Source: Woeseiaceae bacterium
GTDB taxonomy: Bacteria > Pseudomonadota > Gammaproteobacteria > Steroidobacterales > Woeseiaceae
DNA length: 64,000 nucleotides
Reading direction: 5' to 3'
Assembly (NCBI GenBank): GCA_021773055.1
Contig: JAJFKV010000028.1
Coordinates: forward strand, 1-64,000
Shown piece after piece: positions 36,801-46,736 of this stretch. Position 1 is the stretch's first letter, and each line of letters opens with the position of its first letter. The position numbers and the translations under genes are program-made. The notes under the pieces were generated by a model that worked only from the letters and a program-made list of their open reading frames with translations, was not told where the DNA came from and ran no database searches.

Positions 36801-39265
36801 TCAGTAACATCAAACGGCGGCTGATGTCCCTCGCAAGCCTCAAGATAGTCGGTAATAACTTTCAGATGCCCGGCTGTTTCCTTCGAGAAAATATCGTAAA
36901 GGACCGGATCCATCTCGAGAGCGGGCTTCTCTTCTATAGGTTCCAAAGAAGCTGGCGCTGCGATAGTAAGGACCGCGGCGTTCGGGTCACCGTCTGCGAA
37001 TGCATTCGAACGTGCGATAAACAAACTGATATCGGATGTCGGTTCTGTGCCGACCTCCAGTTGCTCAATGAGCTCATGCACTGCGGCCGAGGCCAGTTGA
37101 ATGAAATCGATCATCGGTGGTGTACGGGTTAGCGTACGGTTGATCAATCGGTTGAGCAGATTCTCCACGGCCCAGCAATATTCGCCAATACGTTCCGCAC
37201 CAACCATGCGTCCACTGCCCTTCAGCGTATGAAATGAACGCCTGACGGTGATCAACACTTCCATGTCATCGGGCGCGGCAGCCCATGCTGGCAAGTGCCG
37301 CTTTATCGACGCTATTTCTTCCTTGGCCTCTTCGATGAAGAGCTCGATTATTTCGGGGTCCATCTGTACCGTTTCTTTCGACACGACCGGCAAAGGAATG
37401 ACATCTGTTTCTTGTGGTTTTTGCGCGTCTTGCATTGCCGCAGTTGCGTGCTCTTCGATATTCTCGATTGAGAGCCTCTGGGTCGGGTCAGCCTGTGTGT
37501 CGCCTTGGTCCTTGAGCTCGAGCAGGCGCGCTTCGACATCGCGAAGCACTGCAAGACAAGCCTCTGCATTGTCGAGCATGTACCAGGGCTCGCTTCGGCC
37601 TGCCTTAACCGTCTCCATGTAATATTCGATACTAACGATTACGTCTGCGAGCCGATCGGTTTCTTTCTGGTTCAGTATTCGTGGGCCGCCTGCATTCAGC
37701 ACTGCAGTAACCAGTCGCCCGACGCGTTCTACAACTTCCATCGCGCGCGTCTTATTGAGCATCAGTAGTCCCGATTTAATGCCACGAATCAGCGTCGGCA
37801 CGCTATCGAGCCCATGTGACTCAGACTGCATATTGAAGCTTTGGCTGATGGTCTCCTTGATGCGCGCAAGGTTGATGATGCATTCACGCATGACCGACTC
37901 GGTAACTTTTTGGAACTCCGCGTCACCATCACCGGCGTCCGCTTCATCACCGGGTTCTTTTACGGCAGTCAGACGCACAAGCTGTTGATCAAGACGATCT
38001 TCGACACGTAGCAGTGTAGAAGCAATGTCGAGGATCACCTGATCATTCGCGACGCCACCGCGCTCTACCACGGCCTTGAGTCGGTCGATTTCGGCATCGA
38101 CATCACCGCGCAACTCGCCTAGCCCGAGCACTCCCAGCGTGTCACTTATTTTTTTCAATAGCTCAAGTTGCGGCACCAGGTCCGACGACTTGTTCATACC
38201 GGTTCGAACAAATATATCGAGGACGTCCTTAACCCGGCTCAGGTCATCTTTAATCGCAGATGCAACCGTCTCCATGAGCTTCGCGCTCGGCGCAGACAAC
38301 GCATCCCGTGCTTCCTCAACCTGCTCGTCTCCGGGCAGCAATTCGGAAAGGTTGAATGCCGCACGAATCTCGCTGATCCGTGGGCCGGAACTACTTGAAC
38401 GAGCAACGTAATAGAGCAGATTATTGAGCAGATCGTCGACGGGGTGCCGTTCATAGGCAAGCAGACCCTCGTCGATTACATATTTAAGCTGCCGGTCGCT
38501 CTGGCCCAGCAGTCGCTTGACAGCAATTGATGTTTCGAGCCCACCGCTTCGCAGTGCCTCCAGTACGCCCGACACCACCCACCAAAGTTGGTACGTATCA
38601 TCTCGAGTGGCTGAAACTTCGAGTGCCGTCGTTACTTTATTCAACGTATCGAGATGACGCTTGCTGTCCCCACCTTTGATCCAGCCGAGCAGTGCCAGCT
38701 GAAACTTCGGCCGCAGACGCTTCGCGACCAGAACCGGGTCTTCACCACTGCCTTCGCGCGCTTTGCCCTTCTCTTCATTTCGGCTCGGTGACAGGTTTAG
38801 TAGCAACAAGGTGCCTTCCGACAACAGCGGCTCGCCACGGGCCGCGCGCAGGTCATTGAGCATCGGCAGAAGTACCAGCGCAATGTCGCGCCCACCACCG
38901 AGCAGGCGCTCGATGTAAACCGGTAACTGCACCATGGAGCGTGTTAGTGCTTCCAGGCCGTCTTCACGCCCCTTGCCCGAACGTAAGTTCGCCAGATAGT
39001 CACAGGCCAACTCCATTTCTTCGACGAGCAATGCTGCGCCGTAGGTCTCGGTGATTCTTAATGCACCCCGAGCCTGATGCAAAAGCTCGCCGGCACGCCG
39101 CAAGGCCGCTGTACCACCACGACCATCAACGCAATCTTCCAATGAGAGGTGCGCATTGCGAATGGTCTCCATTAGCTCGACGCTGACGATCGACAAGGCG
39201 CTGGTTACGCCGCTATCTTTGCCGTCGCCGATCAATTGCTCATGAATTCCTGATTCGCCCGTCAT
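33806..39265 (-). CDS. chpA: ChpA/PilL-type hybrid histidine kinase of the type IV pilus chemosensory system
   Basis: 1819 residues. After a degenerate N-terminal FimL/Hpt-like region come three recognisable Hpt sites ([33 protein letters not shown]). A low-complexity Glu-Pro linker follows (about 1128-1202), then a dimerisation helix, a CheA-type ATPase ([21 protein letters not shown]), a CheW domain ([12 protein letters not shown]) and a receiver ([25 protein letters not shown]). It is shorter than P. aeruginosa ChpA, which carries more Hpt-type domains. It controls pilus extension/retraction through PilG and PilH. Confidence 0.95.
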   Translation of the reverse strand: MTGESGIHEQLIGDGKDSGVTSALSIVSVELMETIRNAHLSLEDCVDGRGGTAALRRAGELLHQARGALRITETYGAALLVEEMELACDYLANLRSGKGREDGLEALTRSMVQLPVYIERLLGGGRDIALVLLPMLNDLRAARGEPLLSEGTLLLLNLSPSRNEEKGKAREGSGEDPVLVAKRLRPKFQLALLGWIKGGDSKRHLDTLNKVTTALEVSATRDDTYQLWWVVSGVLEALRSGGLETSIAVKRLLGQSDRQLKYVIDEGLLAYERHPVDDLLNNLLYYVARSSSSGPRISEIRAAFNLSELLPGDEQVEEARDALSAPSAKLMETVASAIKDDLSRVKDVLDIFVRTGMNKSSDLVPQLELLKKISDTLGVLGLGELRGDVDAEIDRLKAVVERGGVANDQVILDIASTLLRVEDRLDQQLVRLTAVKEPGDEADAGDGDAEFQKVTESVMRECIINLARIKETISQSFNMQSESHGLDSVPTLIRGIKSGLLMLNKTRAMEVVERVGRLVTAVLNAGGPRILNQKETDRLADVIVSIEYYMETVKAGRSEPWYMLDNAEACLAVLRDVEARLLELKDQGDTQADPTQRLSIENIEEHATAAMQDAQKPQETDVIPLPVVSKETVQMDPEIIELFIEEAKEEIASIKRHLPAWAAAPDDMEVLITVRRSFHTLKGSGRMVGAERIGEYCWAVENLLNRLINRTLTRTPPMIDFIQLASAAVHELIEQLEVGTEPTSDISLFIARSNAFADGDPNAAVLTIAAPASLEPIEEKPALEMDPVLYDIFSKETAGHLKVITDYLEACEGHQPPFDVTDKLHRACHTLHGSANMANVERGVAVAAVLNRFVRHVYDHKIGFQKSGLDALRAAARAIESIVGEINNPVTDRADYSALIEHIQKVSDAAQPAEIQAPEPQVESPPVTPAEAPVAVDEDENADEVEEAEYDAEIAAIFTEESAELLEEADQALITWSKQRSQQPMDELKRHLHTLKGGARMAGITAMGNLSHELETLLISVDKGRVKATPAVEDLLQRSIDELHRMRDTVIAGKAVRSSTALEQRIRHANAGFEVADDAEVEVAPEEKGVEATPTAEFTIEPEDTVSMVIVNSRLADELSEIGREKEEPFAEPEPEPEPPPEPEAELELEPEPESSPESEAESEPEPEPEPEPEPEPEPEPEPKPEPEPTKEPDPAPKSAPKPPSEVRPIRGAETRQEFARIDAELLEDLLNAAGEISIYHSRLSQQINSFDFHVEELEQTIARLRQQLRKLENETEAQIMHSHQDTLVARDFDPLELDRYSTIQQLSRALAESASDLSSLKDLLQTVTSDAEGLLVQQSRVTAELQDGLMRTRMVPFERHVGRLTRLVRQVATESGKRAELVVEGASGELDRQVLDKMLPPFEHMLRNSIVHGIESSAERQSEGKPAVGRIAIRLHREGAEMVIDVADDGAGLDVEAIRRKAYELDLLKPDSKVTDDEIMQLILTPGFTTATAVTQSAGRGVGMDVVANEVKKLGGSLRISSVTGQGTNFTVRLPFTLAITQALIVRTGEEVYALPLPTVEGVARIPRAELENLLSQTEPSYQYGEQSYKFRHLGMYLGGQAAKLPEEEAFIPVILVNAGEYSAALLVDEMLMSREIVVKSVGPQLASIRGISGATILGDGSIVLILDIHALVRTGAPVVEIKKAAPTPTDERPLALVVDDSITVRRVTERFLARNGLRCATAKDGLDAIAVMQEARPDIILLDIEMPRMDGYEFASHVRNDDRVSDVPIIMITSRVGDKHRARAIELGVNDYLGKPYQDTQLLEAIRRQLEEKGIEL
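35690..35880 (-). repeat. low-complexity Glu-Pro coding repeat within chpA
   Basis: On the plus strand this reads as many imperfect 6-base units (GGTTCT/GGCTCG/GGCTCC), encoding alternating Glu-Pro on the minus strand. Copy number at such repeats changes easily by slippage and alters linker length without a frameshift when whole 6-base units are gained or lost. Confidence 0.85.
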
Positions 39266-39292
39266 CTGATCGTCCGTGTCCGTCGCGGTCCG

Positions 39293-41296
39293 TTACCCGG
39301 TTTTGGCCTGACTGCCAGCTGGTGCTGCCGCAGCGGCAGGACGAGAGGCGCTCGACGACGATCTCGATAAAGTCCCTGTCTGCAACATATCTGCAGGTAA
39401 CGCGAAGCCTTCGACAGTCTTCCTCAGCTGCGTGGCAAGCTCAGATAGTTTCGAAATAGACGTCGCGGTCGCTGACGCTGCCTGGCCCGTCTGACTACCG
39501 ATCTCGCGCAGCTTGGTCGTGCGCCGCGTAACGTCGGCAGCCGCCCCGGCTTGCTGCTGTGCTGATCCGGAAATATTTTGCACCAGGCTCGCGATCTGAT
39601 TTGAAACCTGTTCAATTTCATCAAGCGCGGCACCCGCATTTTCAGCCAGTAATGCACCGCCCACAACGTCTGTCGTACTGCGCTCCATCGAAATTACAGC
39701 TTCGTTGGTATCGGCCTGAATGGTTCTTACCAGCACTTCGATCTGCTTGGTCGCATTTGTTGAACGCTCGGCGAGTCGCTGCACCTCGTCCGCGACGACC
39801 GCGAAACCACGTCCGGCTTCACCGGCCATAGATGCCTGGATCGAGGCGTTCAATGCCAGGATATTGGTCTGCTCGGCAATGTCATTAATGAGTTCGACTA
39901 TGTTGCCGATTTCTTGAGAGCTCTCTCCGAGTCTCTTGATGCGTTTCGACGTTTCCTGGATCGTTTCACGAATAGCGTTCATACCGTCGATCGTTCGACG
40001 TACCGCCTCACCACCCTTATGCGCGACCTCCACCGAGTGGCGGGCAACGTCGGAGGAACGTTCAGCGTTGCCTGAGACCTCTTCGATCGACGCCGCCATC
40101 GATACGATGGATTCCGTCGCTGCGTTAATCTCCTTGGCCTGGTTATCTGCTGCTTTCGCCAGATGCGCTGCTGTGTTTTCTGTTTGTTTGCTTGCCGTAT
40201 CAACCATGAGCGCGGTGTCGTTTACGGTGGCAACGAGCTTTCTTAGCTCCTCGATCGCGAAATTGAATGAATCAGCAATCGTACCGGTGATGTCCTCTGT
40301 AACCGTTGCTTCAACTGTCAGGTCACCATCAGCGAGACTGCCCATCTCGTCGAGCAAGCGCAAAATAGCCTGCTGGTTGCGATCATTCTGGTCCGCTTGT
40401 TCCCGCGCTGTGCGTTCAAATACTGCGCTCTTCGAGTGCAACAAGAGAAGTCCAATAATTAACAGGACGGCAACGCCGACCAATCCGATCGGCACCCATA
40501 GAATATTCAGGACTCCCGGTAATACGGTCGTCCCACCCGCGGAGTCGAAAGCCGAACGCAACAATGTGCTTGCACTGGCAGACAACTCAGCTTGTGTGTC
40601 CATAAGCCCGCTAACCTGACCTATTTTGCCAACCAGCAACGTTGACTGTTCTTCCAGACTCAACAAGCTGCTGATGACCGGCACCAGCGCAACCTCACGG
40701 CCTTGCGCATTAAGTGGACGAATATCGAGGTCACTTGGCCCGCCGTCCAATGCATTTGTGACATTTCTCAGGTAACCGATATCTTCAGCCATCGCGCTAG
40801 CCGCACTTTCTCCATCCACAAGTACGTTCGCGGACGTTTCGCGAATTCGGTTCGCGCGTTGCTGAAATTCCTGAATGGCCGCTGTCGCACCGGACCGATC
40901 CATAAGTTCGTTGCCGAGCTCAAGCAGCGACGACGCATCCGTTCCCATGCGACCCGCCGCTCCCAACACAGCTTCCACTTCCGTGCGCTTTGCCAGTATC
41001 GCCGCCGCTCGTGATTCAAGTTGCTGCCAGTCGGATGAGCGTCCTGGTGCGCCAGTGCGCCGCAAGCTTGCAACGCTCCTAATGCTACTTTCCAGCTCAT
41101 CGAATGCATCGGAGTCGCCGTTGAGAGCGCGTGCGGCCTGCGCCGGGATAGCTTGCGACAAAGCCGCCAGCTTCGGTGCAGCTGGACTGCCACCTCCCGA
41201 TTGAAAATAGATCAATGCGGCGGCACCGATCAGCAGGAATGCGGCAAACCCCGCGACTGCTCTAAAAGTGGAAGAATTGTCGATATTACTGGCCAT
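39293..41296 (-). CDS. pilJ: PilJ-type methyl-accepting receptor
   Basis: 667-residue inner-membrane receptor for the Pil-Chp pathway. Membrane helices at about 13-31 and 268-287 flank a periplasmic part with two PilJ-type helical modules. A HAMP-like region (RLLDEMGSLADGDLTVEATV) and the conserved signalling tip (AGRGFAVVADEVQRLAERS, near 490-510) follow. The C-terminus is short with Ser/Ala-rich tail and no CheR-docking pentapeptide, in line with the absence of CheR here. Confidence 0.94.
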   Translation of the reverse strand: MASNIDNSSTFRAVAGFAAFLLIGAAALIYFQSGGGSPAAPKLAALSQAIPAQAARALNGDSDAFDELESSIRSVASLRRTGAPGRSSDWQQLESRAAAILAKRTEVEAVLGAAGRMGTDASSLLELGNELMDRSGATAAIQEFQQRANRIRETSANVLVDGESAASAMAEDIGYLRNVTNALDGGPSDLDIRPLNAQGREVALVPVISSLLSLEEQSTLLVGKIGQVSGLMDTQAELSASASTLLRSAFDSAGGTTVLPGVLNILWVPIGLVGVAVLLIIGLLLLHSKSAVFERTAREQADQNDRNQQAILRLLDEMGSLADGDLTVEATVTEDITGTIADSFNFAIEELRKLVATVNDTALMVDTASKQTENTAAHLAKAADNQAKEINAATESIVSMAASIEEVSGNAERSSDVARHSVEVAHKGGEAVRRTIDGMNAIRETIQETSKRIKRLGESSQEIGNIVELINDIAEQTNILALNASIQASMAGEAGRGFAVVADEVQRLAERSTNATKQIEVLVRTIQADTNEAVISMERSTTDVVGGALLAENAGAALDEIEQVSNQIASLVQNISGSAQQQAGAAADVTRRTTKLREIGSQTGQAASATATSISKLSELATQLRKTVEGFALPADMLQTGTLSRSSSSASRPAAAAAPAGSQAKTG

Positions 41297-41305
41297 GACT
41301 CACCT

Positions 41306-41869
41306 TCATTCCGCAGCTGCCTGCAGGAACACATTGCTTTCGACTAGATCAAACAAATTAAAAACCGGCCAGGAGTCGTCACCACGTTGGTAGACCCCGG
41401 CCAAGAATCGATCGCAGCGTACGATCGTTTCCTGAGCTTCATTTGCAAATTCATGATCCATGAAACGCCGGAACCCCAGGACTTCGTCAACGACGAGCCC
41501 GGCCGGTACTTCACGGTGGTTAACTGATATGACACGGGTCGTGCGCCGCAACGTTGTTCTGCCGCTTCCAAGCATCAGCTTGACGTCGACCAGCGGCAGC
41601 AGGTGGCCGCGCAGATTCGCGATGCCCAACATCCAGCGGGTAGCCCCGGGGACCCGGGTCATCGATTCGGGCAGCATCAGTACTTCACGGACATGCTCGC
41701 GACTAGCAACAAACTGCTCTTCACCAATGCGGAATCCAACACCCACCCATTCGGACGGCATGGCGCCCACACCCTGACCAGCGTGCGCAGTGCGACTGCG
41801 GCGCTCCATTTCCTGCAACAACTCGAAGGGCTGCTCAACCAATGCCGCGAGATCTGCGGAATTACCCAT
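41306..41869 (-). CDS. pilI: PilI, CheW-like adaptor
   Basis: 187 residues with one CheW domain (WVGVGFRIGEEQFVASREHVREVL; LGIANLRGHLLPLVDVKLMLG). It bridges PilJ and ChpA. It lies 9 bases before pilJ and directly abuts the pilH stop, as in the P. aeruginosa pilGHIJ order. Confidence 0.93.
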   Translation of the reverse strand: MGNSADLAALVEQPFELLQEMERRSRTAHAGQGVGAMPSEWVGVGFRIGEEQFVASREHVREVLMLPESMTRVPGATRWMLGIANLRGHLLPLVDVKLMLGSGRTTLRRTTRVISVNHREVPAGLVVDEVLGFRRFMDHEFANEAQETIVRCDRFLAGVYQRGDDSWPVFNLFDLVESNVFLQAAAE

Positions 41870-42235
41870 TCAGGCTGCCATCACCGTATTGATCAATGCG
41901 ACAAGTTCTTTGCCCGCAATCGGCTTGACCAGGTATTCGACGGCTCCCTGGCGCATTCCCCAGATTTTGTCGGTCTCCTGATCCTTTGTCGTAATCATGA
42001 TGACCGGTATGGATGCAGTCATCGGGTCTTTCGTCAGTTGCCGGGTTGCCTGGAAACCATTCATGCCTGGCATAACAACATCCATCAGAATGCAATCGGG
42101 GCGCGCGGTCCTGGCGGCCTTCAGGCCTTCCTCACCGCTGTCGGCGACAAGCGTATCGAAACCGGCTTTTTCAAGCATGTTCTGAAACAAATGCAGCTCA
42201 GTTGGCGAATCATCAATGATGAGTACAACTGCCAT
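41870..42235 (-). CDS. pilH: PilH single-domain response regulator
   Basis: 121-residue CheY-like receiver. Acidic pocket (VLIIDDSPTE), phospho-acceptor Asp in CILMDVVMPGMNG, the Thr/Ser position and KPI lysine are present. In the family it opposes PilG by promoting pilus retraction or acting as phosphate sink. No output domain. Confidence 0.93.
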   Translation of the reverse strand: MAVVLIIDDSPTELHLFQNMLEKAGFDTLVADSGEEGLKAARTARPDCILMDVVMPGMNGFQATRQLTKDPMTASIPVIMITTKDQETDKIWGMRQGAVEYLVKPIAGKELVALINTVMAA

Positions 42236-42245
42236 CTAAAATTCC

Positions 42246-42638
42246 TTAGTTAATCTGATTGGAGATTGCGCCAAGCAGCTCGTCTTTCGTGAAGGGCTTG
42301 GTCAGGTATTGCTCGGAGCCAACGATGCGGCCGCGTGCTCGATCGAACAGGCCGTCCTTGCTCGACAGCATGATAACGGGCGTTTGCTTGAATGCTTTGT
42401 TGTGTTTTATCAATGAACAGGTTTCATAGCCGTCAAGACGCGGCATCATGATATCGACGAAAATCAGATCCGGTTGGTGATCGGCAATCTTGGACAAAGC
42501 ATCAAAGCCATCGATCGCGGTGAACACCTGACATCCCTCTTTGGTTAACAAGGTTTCTGCTGTTCGGCGGATGGTCTTGCTATCGTCTATGACAAGTATT
42601 TTGAGCCCGCTCAGGCTTCGCGATGCGTTAGCTGACAC
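42246..42638 (-). CDS. pilG: PilG single-domain response regulator
   Basis: 130-residue CheY-like receiver with ILVIDDSKTIRR, phospho-acceptor in LIFVDIMMPRLDGYE and the KPF lysine. First gene of the minus-strand pil-chp operon; in P. aeruginosa it promotes pilus extension and cAMP production. Divergent from gshB, with 159 bases between that should hold both promoters. Confidence 0.93.
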   Translation of the reverse strand: MSANASRSLSGLKILVIDDSKTIRRTAETLLTKEGCQVFTAIDGFDALSKIADHQPDLIFVDIMMPRLDGYETCSLIKHNKAFKQTPVIMLSSKDGLFDRARGRIVGSEQYLTKPFTKDELLGAISNQIN

Positions 42639-42797
42639 CAGATTTCCCCATGTTCAAATGCGACTTTTACCATATTGACATAAGTCCCGCTACGACGCGC
42701 GCCACTATACGCAAAATCATGATATTTCCGGTGCTTACGACAGGTTTCACGGTATAGTTGGCGGCCTCCCACCGAAACGACTCCATAAGCTTAATAG

Positions 42798-43754
42798 ATG
42801 GCTCAAAAACCCTTCAAAACAGGCATCGTGATGGACCCCATCGGGTCGATCACAGCCAAGAAAGACTCATCCCTGGCGATGCTGCTGGAGGCCTCGCGCC
42901 GCGACTCGGAAATATATTATTTTGAGCAGCGGGATTTGCGCATGCTGTCAGGCAAGGCCATGGGTTGTGCAACGCGACTCAATGTTCGCGATAACAACGA
43001 CGACTGGTTCGATTTCGGCGAGCAGCGGGATATCGAACTCGGCGATCTTGACGTTATCCTGATGCGCAAGGATCCGCCATTCGACATGGAGTACGTATAT
43101 ACGACCTACATTCTCGATCGCGCTGCTTTGGCAGGCGCCCTGGTTGTCAACGCGCCGCAGGCGCTGCGCGACATGAATGAGAAGGCTTATACCGCCTGGT
43201 TCCCCGATTGCACGCCATTGACACTGGTTACCAGGTCCATGAGTGAGATGAAAGAATTTCTTGCTGAGCACGGTCGAATCGTCGTGAAGCCGCTCGACGG
43301 TATGGGTGGCCGTTCGATTTTCGTCATCCAAAAAGGTGACGATAACGCTAACGTAATTCTTGAAACCTTGACCGACTACGGGCAGCAATTTGCTATCGCG
43401 CAGGTCTATATTCCCGAAATTTCGCTCGGGGACAAACGCATCCTGCTCGTCGACGGCGAGCCGGTTCCCTACGCGCTCGCACGCATACCGACTGGAGATG
43501 ACAATCGCGGCAATATCGTTGCGGGAGCGACGACGAAGGGACAGGCGCTGTCGGATGCTGACAAACTAATTTGCGCCGAGGTCGGGCCAGTTCTTCGCCA
43601 GCAAGGTGTCTTATTCGCCGGCATCGATGTTATCGGCGACTATATGACCGAGATCAATGTGACCAGCCCGACCGGCATCCGCGAACTCGACCGCGAATTT
43701 GACCTGAATATTGCGGGACTTATGTTCGACGCCATCGAAAAGAACCTCGGCTAG
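42798..43754 (+). CDS. gshB: glutathione synthetase
   Basis: ATP-grasp ligase joining gamma-glutamylcysteine and glycine. 318 residues. N-terminal GIVMDPIGSI, the ATP-binding loop VVKPLDGMGGRSIFVI and the C-terminal INVTSPTGIRELDREF signature are intact. The order pilG-divergent-gshB-tonB-yqgE-ruvX is the same as in P. aeruginosa. It supplies the glutathione that frmA in this window uses. Confidence 0.97.
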   Translation: MAQKPFKTGIVMDPIGSITAKKDSSLAMLLEASRRDSEIYYFEQRDLRMLSGKAMGCATRLNVRDNNDDWFDFGEQRDIELGDLDVILMRKDPPFDMEYVYTTYILDRAALAGALVVNAPQALRDMNEKAYTAWFPDCTPLTLVTRSMSEMKEFLAEHGRIVVKPLDGMGGRSIFVIQKGDDNANVILETLTDYGQQFAIAQVYIPEISLGDKRILLVDGEPVPYALARIPTGDDNRGNIVAGATTKGQALSDADKLICAEVGPVLRQQGVLFAGIDVIGDYMTEINVTSPTGIRELDREFDLNIAGLMFDAIEKNLG

Positions 43755-43797
43755 TCGCTTGTTTATGTAAGCGAATTATCGGATTATTCGCGCGATT

Positions 43798-44709
43798 ATG
43801 GCCAACATCGCGCTACACACAGATCCTCTCGACGAGCTGCGACTCGTTGCACCGGACGTTCCTGATCGGCTGCCAGCAATGCTGTTCCTCGCCGCACTGG
43901 TGCATGGAATTCTGATTATTGGCGTCACTTTCAACCCGGATATCGCAGACCGCTTTGCGAACGCCATTTCGCTGGAAGTCACGATCGTTGCCGATACCGA
44001 CCAACAAATCGATCGCCCTGATGAAGCGGCCTATCTGGCACAGGCAAGCCAGGAAGGTGGCGGCAATACCACCGAGCAGGTTCGCCCGACGGCGCCCCTG
44101 CAGAGCGCAATGCCCGTCGACAATGAGGGCCAGGACGATGGCACAGCGGTTCTGGACGCGCAGGAACATCTGCGATCTGCCGACGAAGTGCTCGCCACGG
44201 ATGATTCCAGCGACCGCCAGATCCAGATTGATCCGCGATCGGATCCAAGACCGGAAACGAGTACGGCCATAGCAATGGAAGCGGGTAGCGAAGTCACCCT
44301 GCCCTTGCCACAGGATGCGCAGGCGACGATGCTGATCCGTGATGACGAGCCGCGGCAACTGATTATCAGTGCGGATACTCGTGAGTCCGTAATCGCCGCC
44401 TACCTTGATAACTGGAAGCGCCGCATTGAAACTGTCGGTAACTCCTACCTGCCACAGCTCGGTGAACTTGACGATATTTCCGGCAGCCCGACCCTCATGG
44501 TCGCGATTGACGCATCCGGTAACTTAAGCGAGGCTGTCATCCGCAAATCCAGTGGTTCGACCGTACTCGATCTGGCCGCGCTCGATATTTTGCAACGCGC
44601 CTCTCCCTTCGATCCCTTCCCAACAGAAGTAGGCGTCGAATACGACGTCCTACGATTTGAGTACAAATGGCTGTTCGCTGATCAGCTCGCAACGAGCAGC
44701 GCAGAATAA
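43798..44709 (+). CDS. TonB-family protein (TonB3-like)
   Basis: 303 residues. One N-terminal membrane anchor (about 28-46), a long polar periplasmic linker and a C-terminal TonB domain (LMVAIDASGNLSEAVIRKSSGSTVLDLAALDILQRASPF, about 222-260). The linker is acidic and Gln-rich instead of the Pro-Lys-rich TonB spacer. In P. aeruginosa the gene at the same place, tonB3, is needed for twitching motility and pilus assembly, so a pilus-related role is more likely than iron transport. Confidence 0.88.
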   Translation: MANIALHTDPLDELRLVAPDVPDRLPAMLFLAALVHGILIIGVTFNPDIADRFANAISLEVTIVADTDQQIDRPDEAAYLAQASQEGGGNTTEQVRPTAPLQSAMPVDNEGQDDGTAVLDAQEHLRSADEVLATDDSSDRQIQIDPRSDPRPETSTAIAMEAGSEVTLPLPQDAQATMLIRDDEPRQLIISADTRESVIAAYLDNWKRRIETVGNSYLPQLGELDDISGSPTLMVAIDASGNLSEAVIRKSSGSTVLDLAALDILQRASPFDPFPTEVGVEYDVLRFEYKWLFADQLATSSAE

Positions 44710-44758
44710 GCACAGGAACTTGCTTGTGCCGAAGCGCGCGAGCGCAGATACTAGATTC

Positions 44759-45322
44759 ATGGATTCGGACAGCGTTCTTACAAATCAATTACTTATCGCA
44801 ATGCCTGGCATGGCTGACCCGAATTTCAGCACGACTGTCACTTTGATCTGCGAACATAACGACGACGGCGCACTTGGCATTATCATCAATCGTCCGCTGG
44901 CCCTGAAATTGTCCGGTCTTTTCGATCAACTTGCTGTTGAGGATGCCGACCCCGACGCTGCGAGCAGTCCGGTAATGTCGGGTGGTCCCGTTGGTACTGA
45001 GCGCGGCTTCGTACTCCATGGTAATGAGCACAGTTTCGAAAATACGCTCGCAGTATCCGATGTCATTAAACTGACGCTTTCTCGTGACGTAATTGATGCG
45101 ATGGCCACGGGCGACGGCCCGCAAAAATCGCTGGTCGCGATTGGTTACGCTGGTTGGGAACCGGGACAACTCGAGGAAGAGATGTTGGCCAACTCCTGGC
45201 TCAACGTTACGGCCACACCGGAGCTGGTTTTCGATACACCCTTTGAGGACCGCTGGAATTCTGCTGCGCGATTGCTGGGCGTCGATATTGCCAGCATTTC
45301 TCCGGACGCTGGCCACGCCTGA
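44759..45322 (+). CDS. YqgE/AlgH family protein
   Basis: 187 residues matching the UPF0301 family (LTNQLLIAMPGMADPNFSTTVTLICEHNDDGALGIIINRPL; GGPVGTERGFVLH; GYAGWEPGQLEEE). The molecular function is not established. The ATG at 44759 was chosen over an in-frame upstream codon inside tonB. It precedes ruvX directly, an arrangement conserved in proteobacteria. Confidence 0.94.
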   Translation: MDSDSVLTNQLLIAMPGMADPNFSTTVTLICEHNDDGALGIIINRPLALKLSGLFDQLAVEDADPDAASSPVMSGGPVGTERGFVLHGNEHSFENTLAVSDVIKLTLSRDVIDAMATGDGPQKSLVAIGYAGWEPGQLEEEMLANSWLNVTATPELVFDTPFEDRWNSAARLLGVDIASISPDAGHA

Positions 45323-45323
45323 C

Positions 45324-45749
45324 TTGTCCCAGCCCAGGACAATCCTTGCTTTTGATTTTGGTTTGCGCCGCATTGGTGTCGCGATCGGTCAGGATGTAAC
45401 AGGGTCCGCAAGCCCGCTGGGCGTAGTCGCCAATCGCGACGGCGGCGTCGATCACGATGCTATTGCTGCTCTGATCAAAGAATGGCGGCCGAGTGCCATT
45501 GTCGTCGGCATGCCGTCCCACGCGGATGGTTCTCCAAGTGACATGCAGGAACCGATTGAGGCTTTTATCGAGGACTTGCGGCGTTACGAGCTACGCGTCG
45601 ATACCGTCGATGAACGCTATACCTCGGTCGCCGCAAAACAAGCGTTAAGAGAGGCCAGAGCCGACGGCAGACGCGGTCGCATATCGAAGGAATCGATAGA
45701 TAGCGCAGCAGCCGTATTTATCGCTGAAAGATACCTCTCATGCGGGTAG
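45324..45749 (+). CDS. ruvX: Holliday-junction resolvase-like protein RuvX (YqgF)
   Basis: 141 residues from a TTG one base after the yqgE stop; no ATG or GTG fits before the first motif. The RNase H-like core is clear: LAFDFGLRRIGVAIG, VVGMPSHADG, and DERYTSVAAKQAL, with the final acidic residue in IDSAAAVFI. It acts in pre-16S rRNA 5'-end maturation and/or junction resolution; the former is better supported in the literature I recall. Confidence 0.93.
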   Translation: MSQPRTILAFDFGLRRIGVAIGQDVTGSASPLGVVANRDGGVDHDAIAALIKEWRPSAIVVGMPSHADGSPSDMQEPIEAFIEDLRRYELRVDTVDERYTSVAAKQALREARADGRRGRISKESIDSAAAVFIAERYLSCG

Positions 45750-45761
45750 AATGCCCCCGCG

Positions 45762-46736
45762 ATGAAGCAAGACGACGCGACACTGCAATTCGACGAGAAC
45801 GGTAACCTGCGACATTTATTGTCATTAAAGGGTATCGACGCGACACTGTTAACCGATTTGCTGGACGCAGCCGAGGGCTATCTCACGACACCCGGCGCAC
45901 TTCCCGCGCGCAGCCAGTCTCTGGCAGGCCGCACGATCGGCAATCTGTTTTTCGAACCCAGTACCCGCACCCGTGCATCCTTTGATCTGGCAGGTCGCCG
46001 CCTCGGTGCGGATGTACTGAATCTCGATGTGAACACCTCATCGCGCAAGAAAGGTGAGAGCATCCTCGACACGATCTATACGCTCGAGGCCATGCAAGTC
46101 GACATTATGGTGGTGCGTGATGCGAGTGACGGCGTACCTGCTTATATCGCTCGCAACGTGAAAGACCATGTCAGCGTGCTGAATGCAGGCGAGTCGGATA
46201 TCTCGCATCCGACCCAAGGCCTGCTCGACCTGTTGACAATTCGCCAGCACAACCCCGATTTTAAGAACCTGGTCGTCGCCATTGTTGGTGACATTCAACA
46301 CTCCCGCGTCGCGATGTCTGCTTCTGAGGCTCTGCAAACTATGGGAGTCGGCGAGCTGCGCCTGATCTCGCCACCGGCACTCGCACCTGACTCAAGTCGC
46401 TTTCCCGGCACTCGTATCGCGGACAATCTTAAAGACGGGCTTAAAGACGCGGATGTCGTTATGGCGCTGCGTATCCAACGTGAACGGATTGGCAATCTCG
46501 ATGGTGTTCCCGGCATTGATGAGTACTTTGCGAACTTTGGGGTCAGCCACGAGAGCATGAAATATGCGAAACCCGACGCAATCGTGATGCATCCCGGCCC
46601 CATGAATCGGGGTATCGAAATTGAAGGCTCGCTTGCCGATGGCCCAAGTTCTGTTGTTACCAAACAAGTCACTAATGGCGTCGCTGTACGCATGGCGGTA
46701 CTGGATCGCATCGGCAAGATTATGAGCGCGCGGTGA
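45762..46736 (+). CDS. pyrB: aspartate carbamoyltransferase catalytic subunit
   Basis: Commits carbamoyl phosphate to pyrimidine synthesis. 324 residues. The carbamoyl-phosphate motif STRTRASFDLAG (near 66-77), HPTQGLLDLL and the C-terminal HPGPMNRGIE are all present. No pyrR attenuator gene and no pyrC or pyrC-like partner lie next to it, unlike Pseudomonas; a pyrK-like gene follows and overlaps its stop. Confidence 0.96.
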   Translation: MKQDDATLQFDENGNLRHLLSLKGIDATLLTDLLDAAEGYLTTPGALPARSQSLAGRTIGNLFFEPSTRTRASFDLAGRRLGADVLNLDVNTSSRKKGESILDTIYTLEAMQVDIMVVRDASDGVPAYIARNVKDHVSVLNAGESDISHPTQGLLDLLTIRQHNPDFKNLVVAIVGDIQHSRVAMSASEALQTMGVGELRLISPPALAPDSSRFPGTRIADNLKDGLKDADVVMALRIQRERIGNLDGVPGIDEYFANFGVSHESMKYAKPDAIVMHPGPMNRGIEIEGSLADGPSSVVTKQVTNGVAVRMAVLDRIGKIMSAR

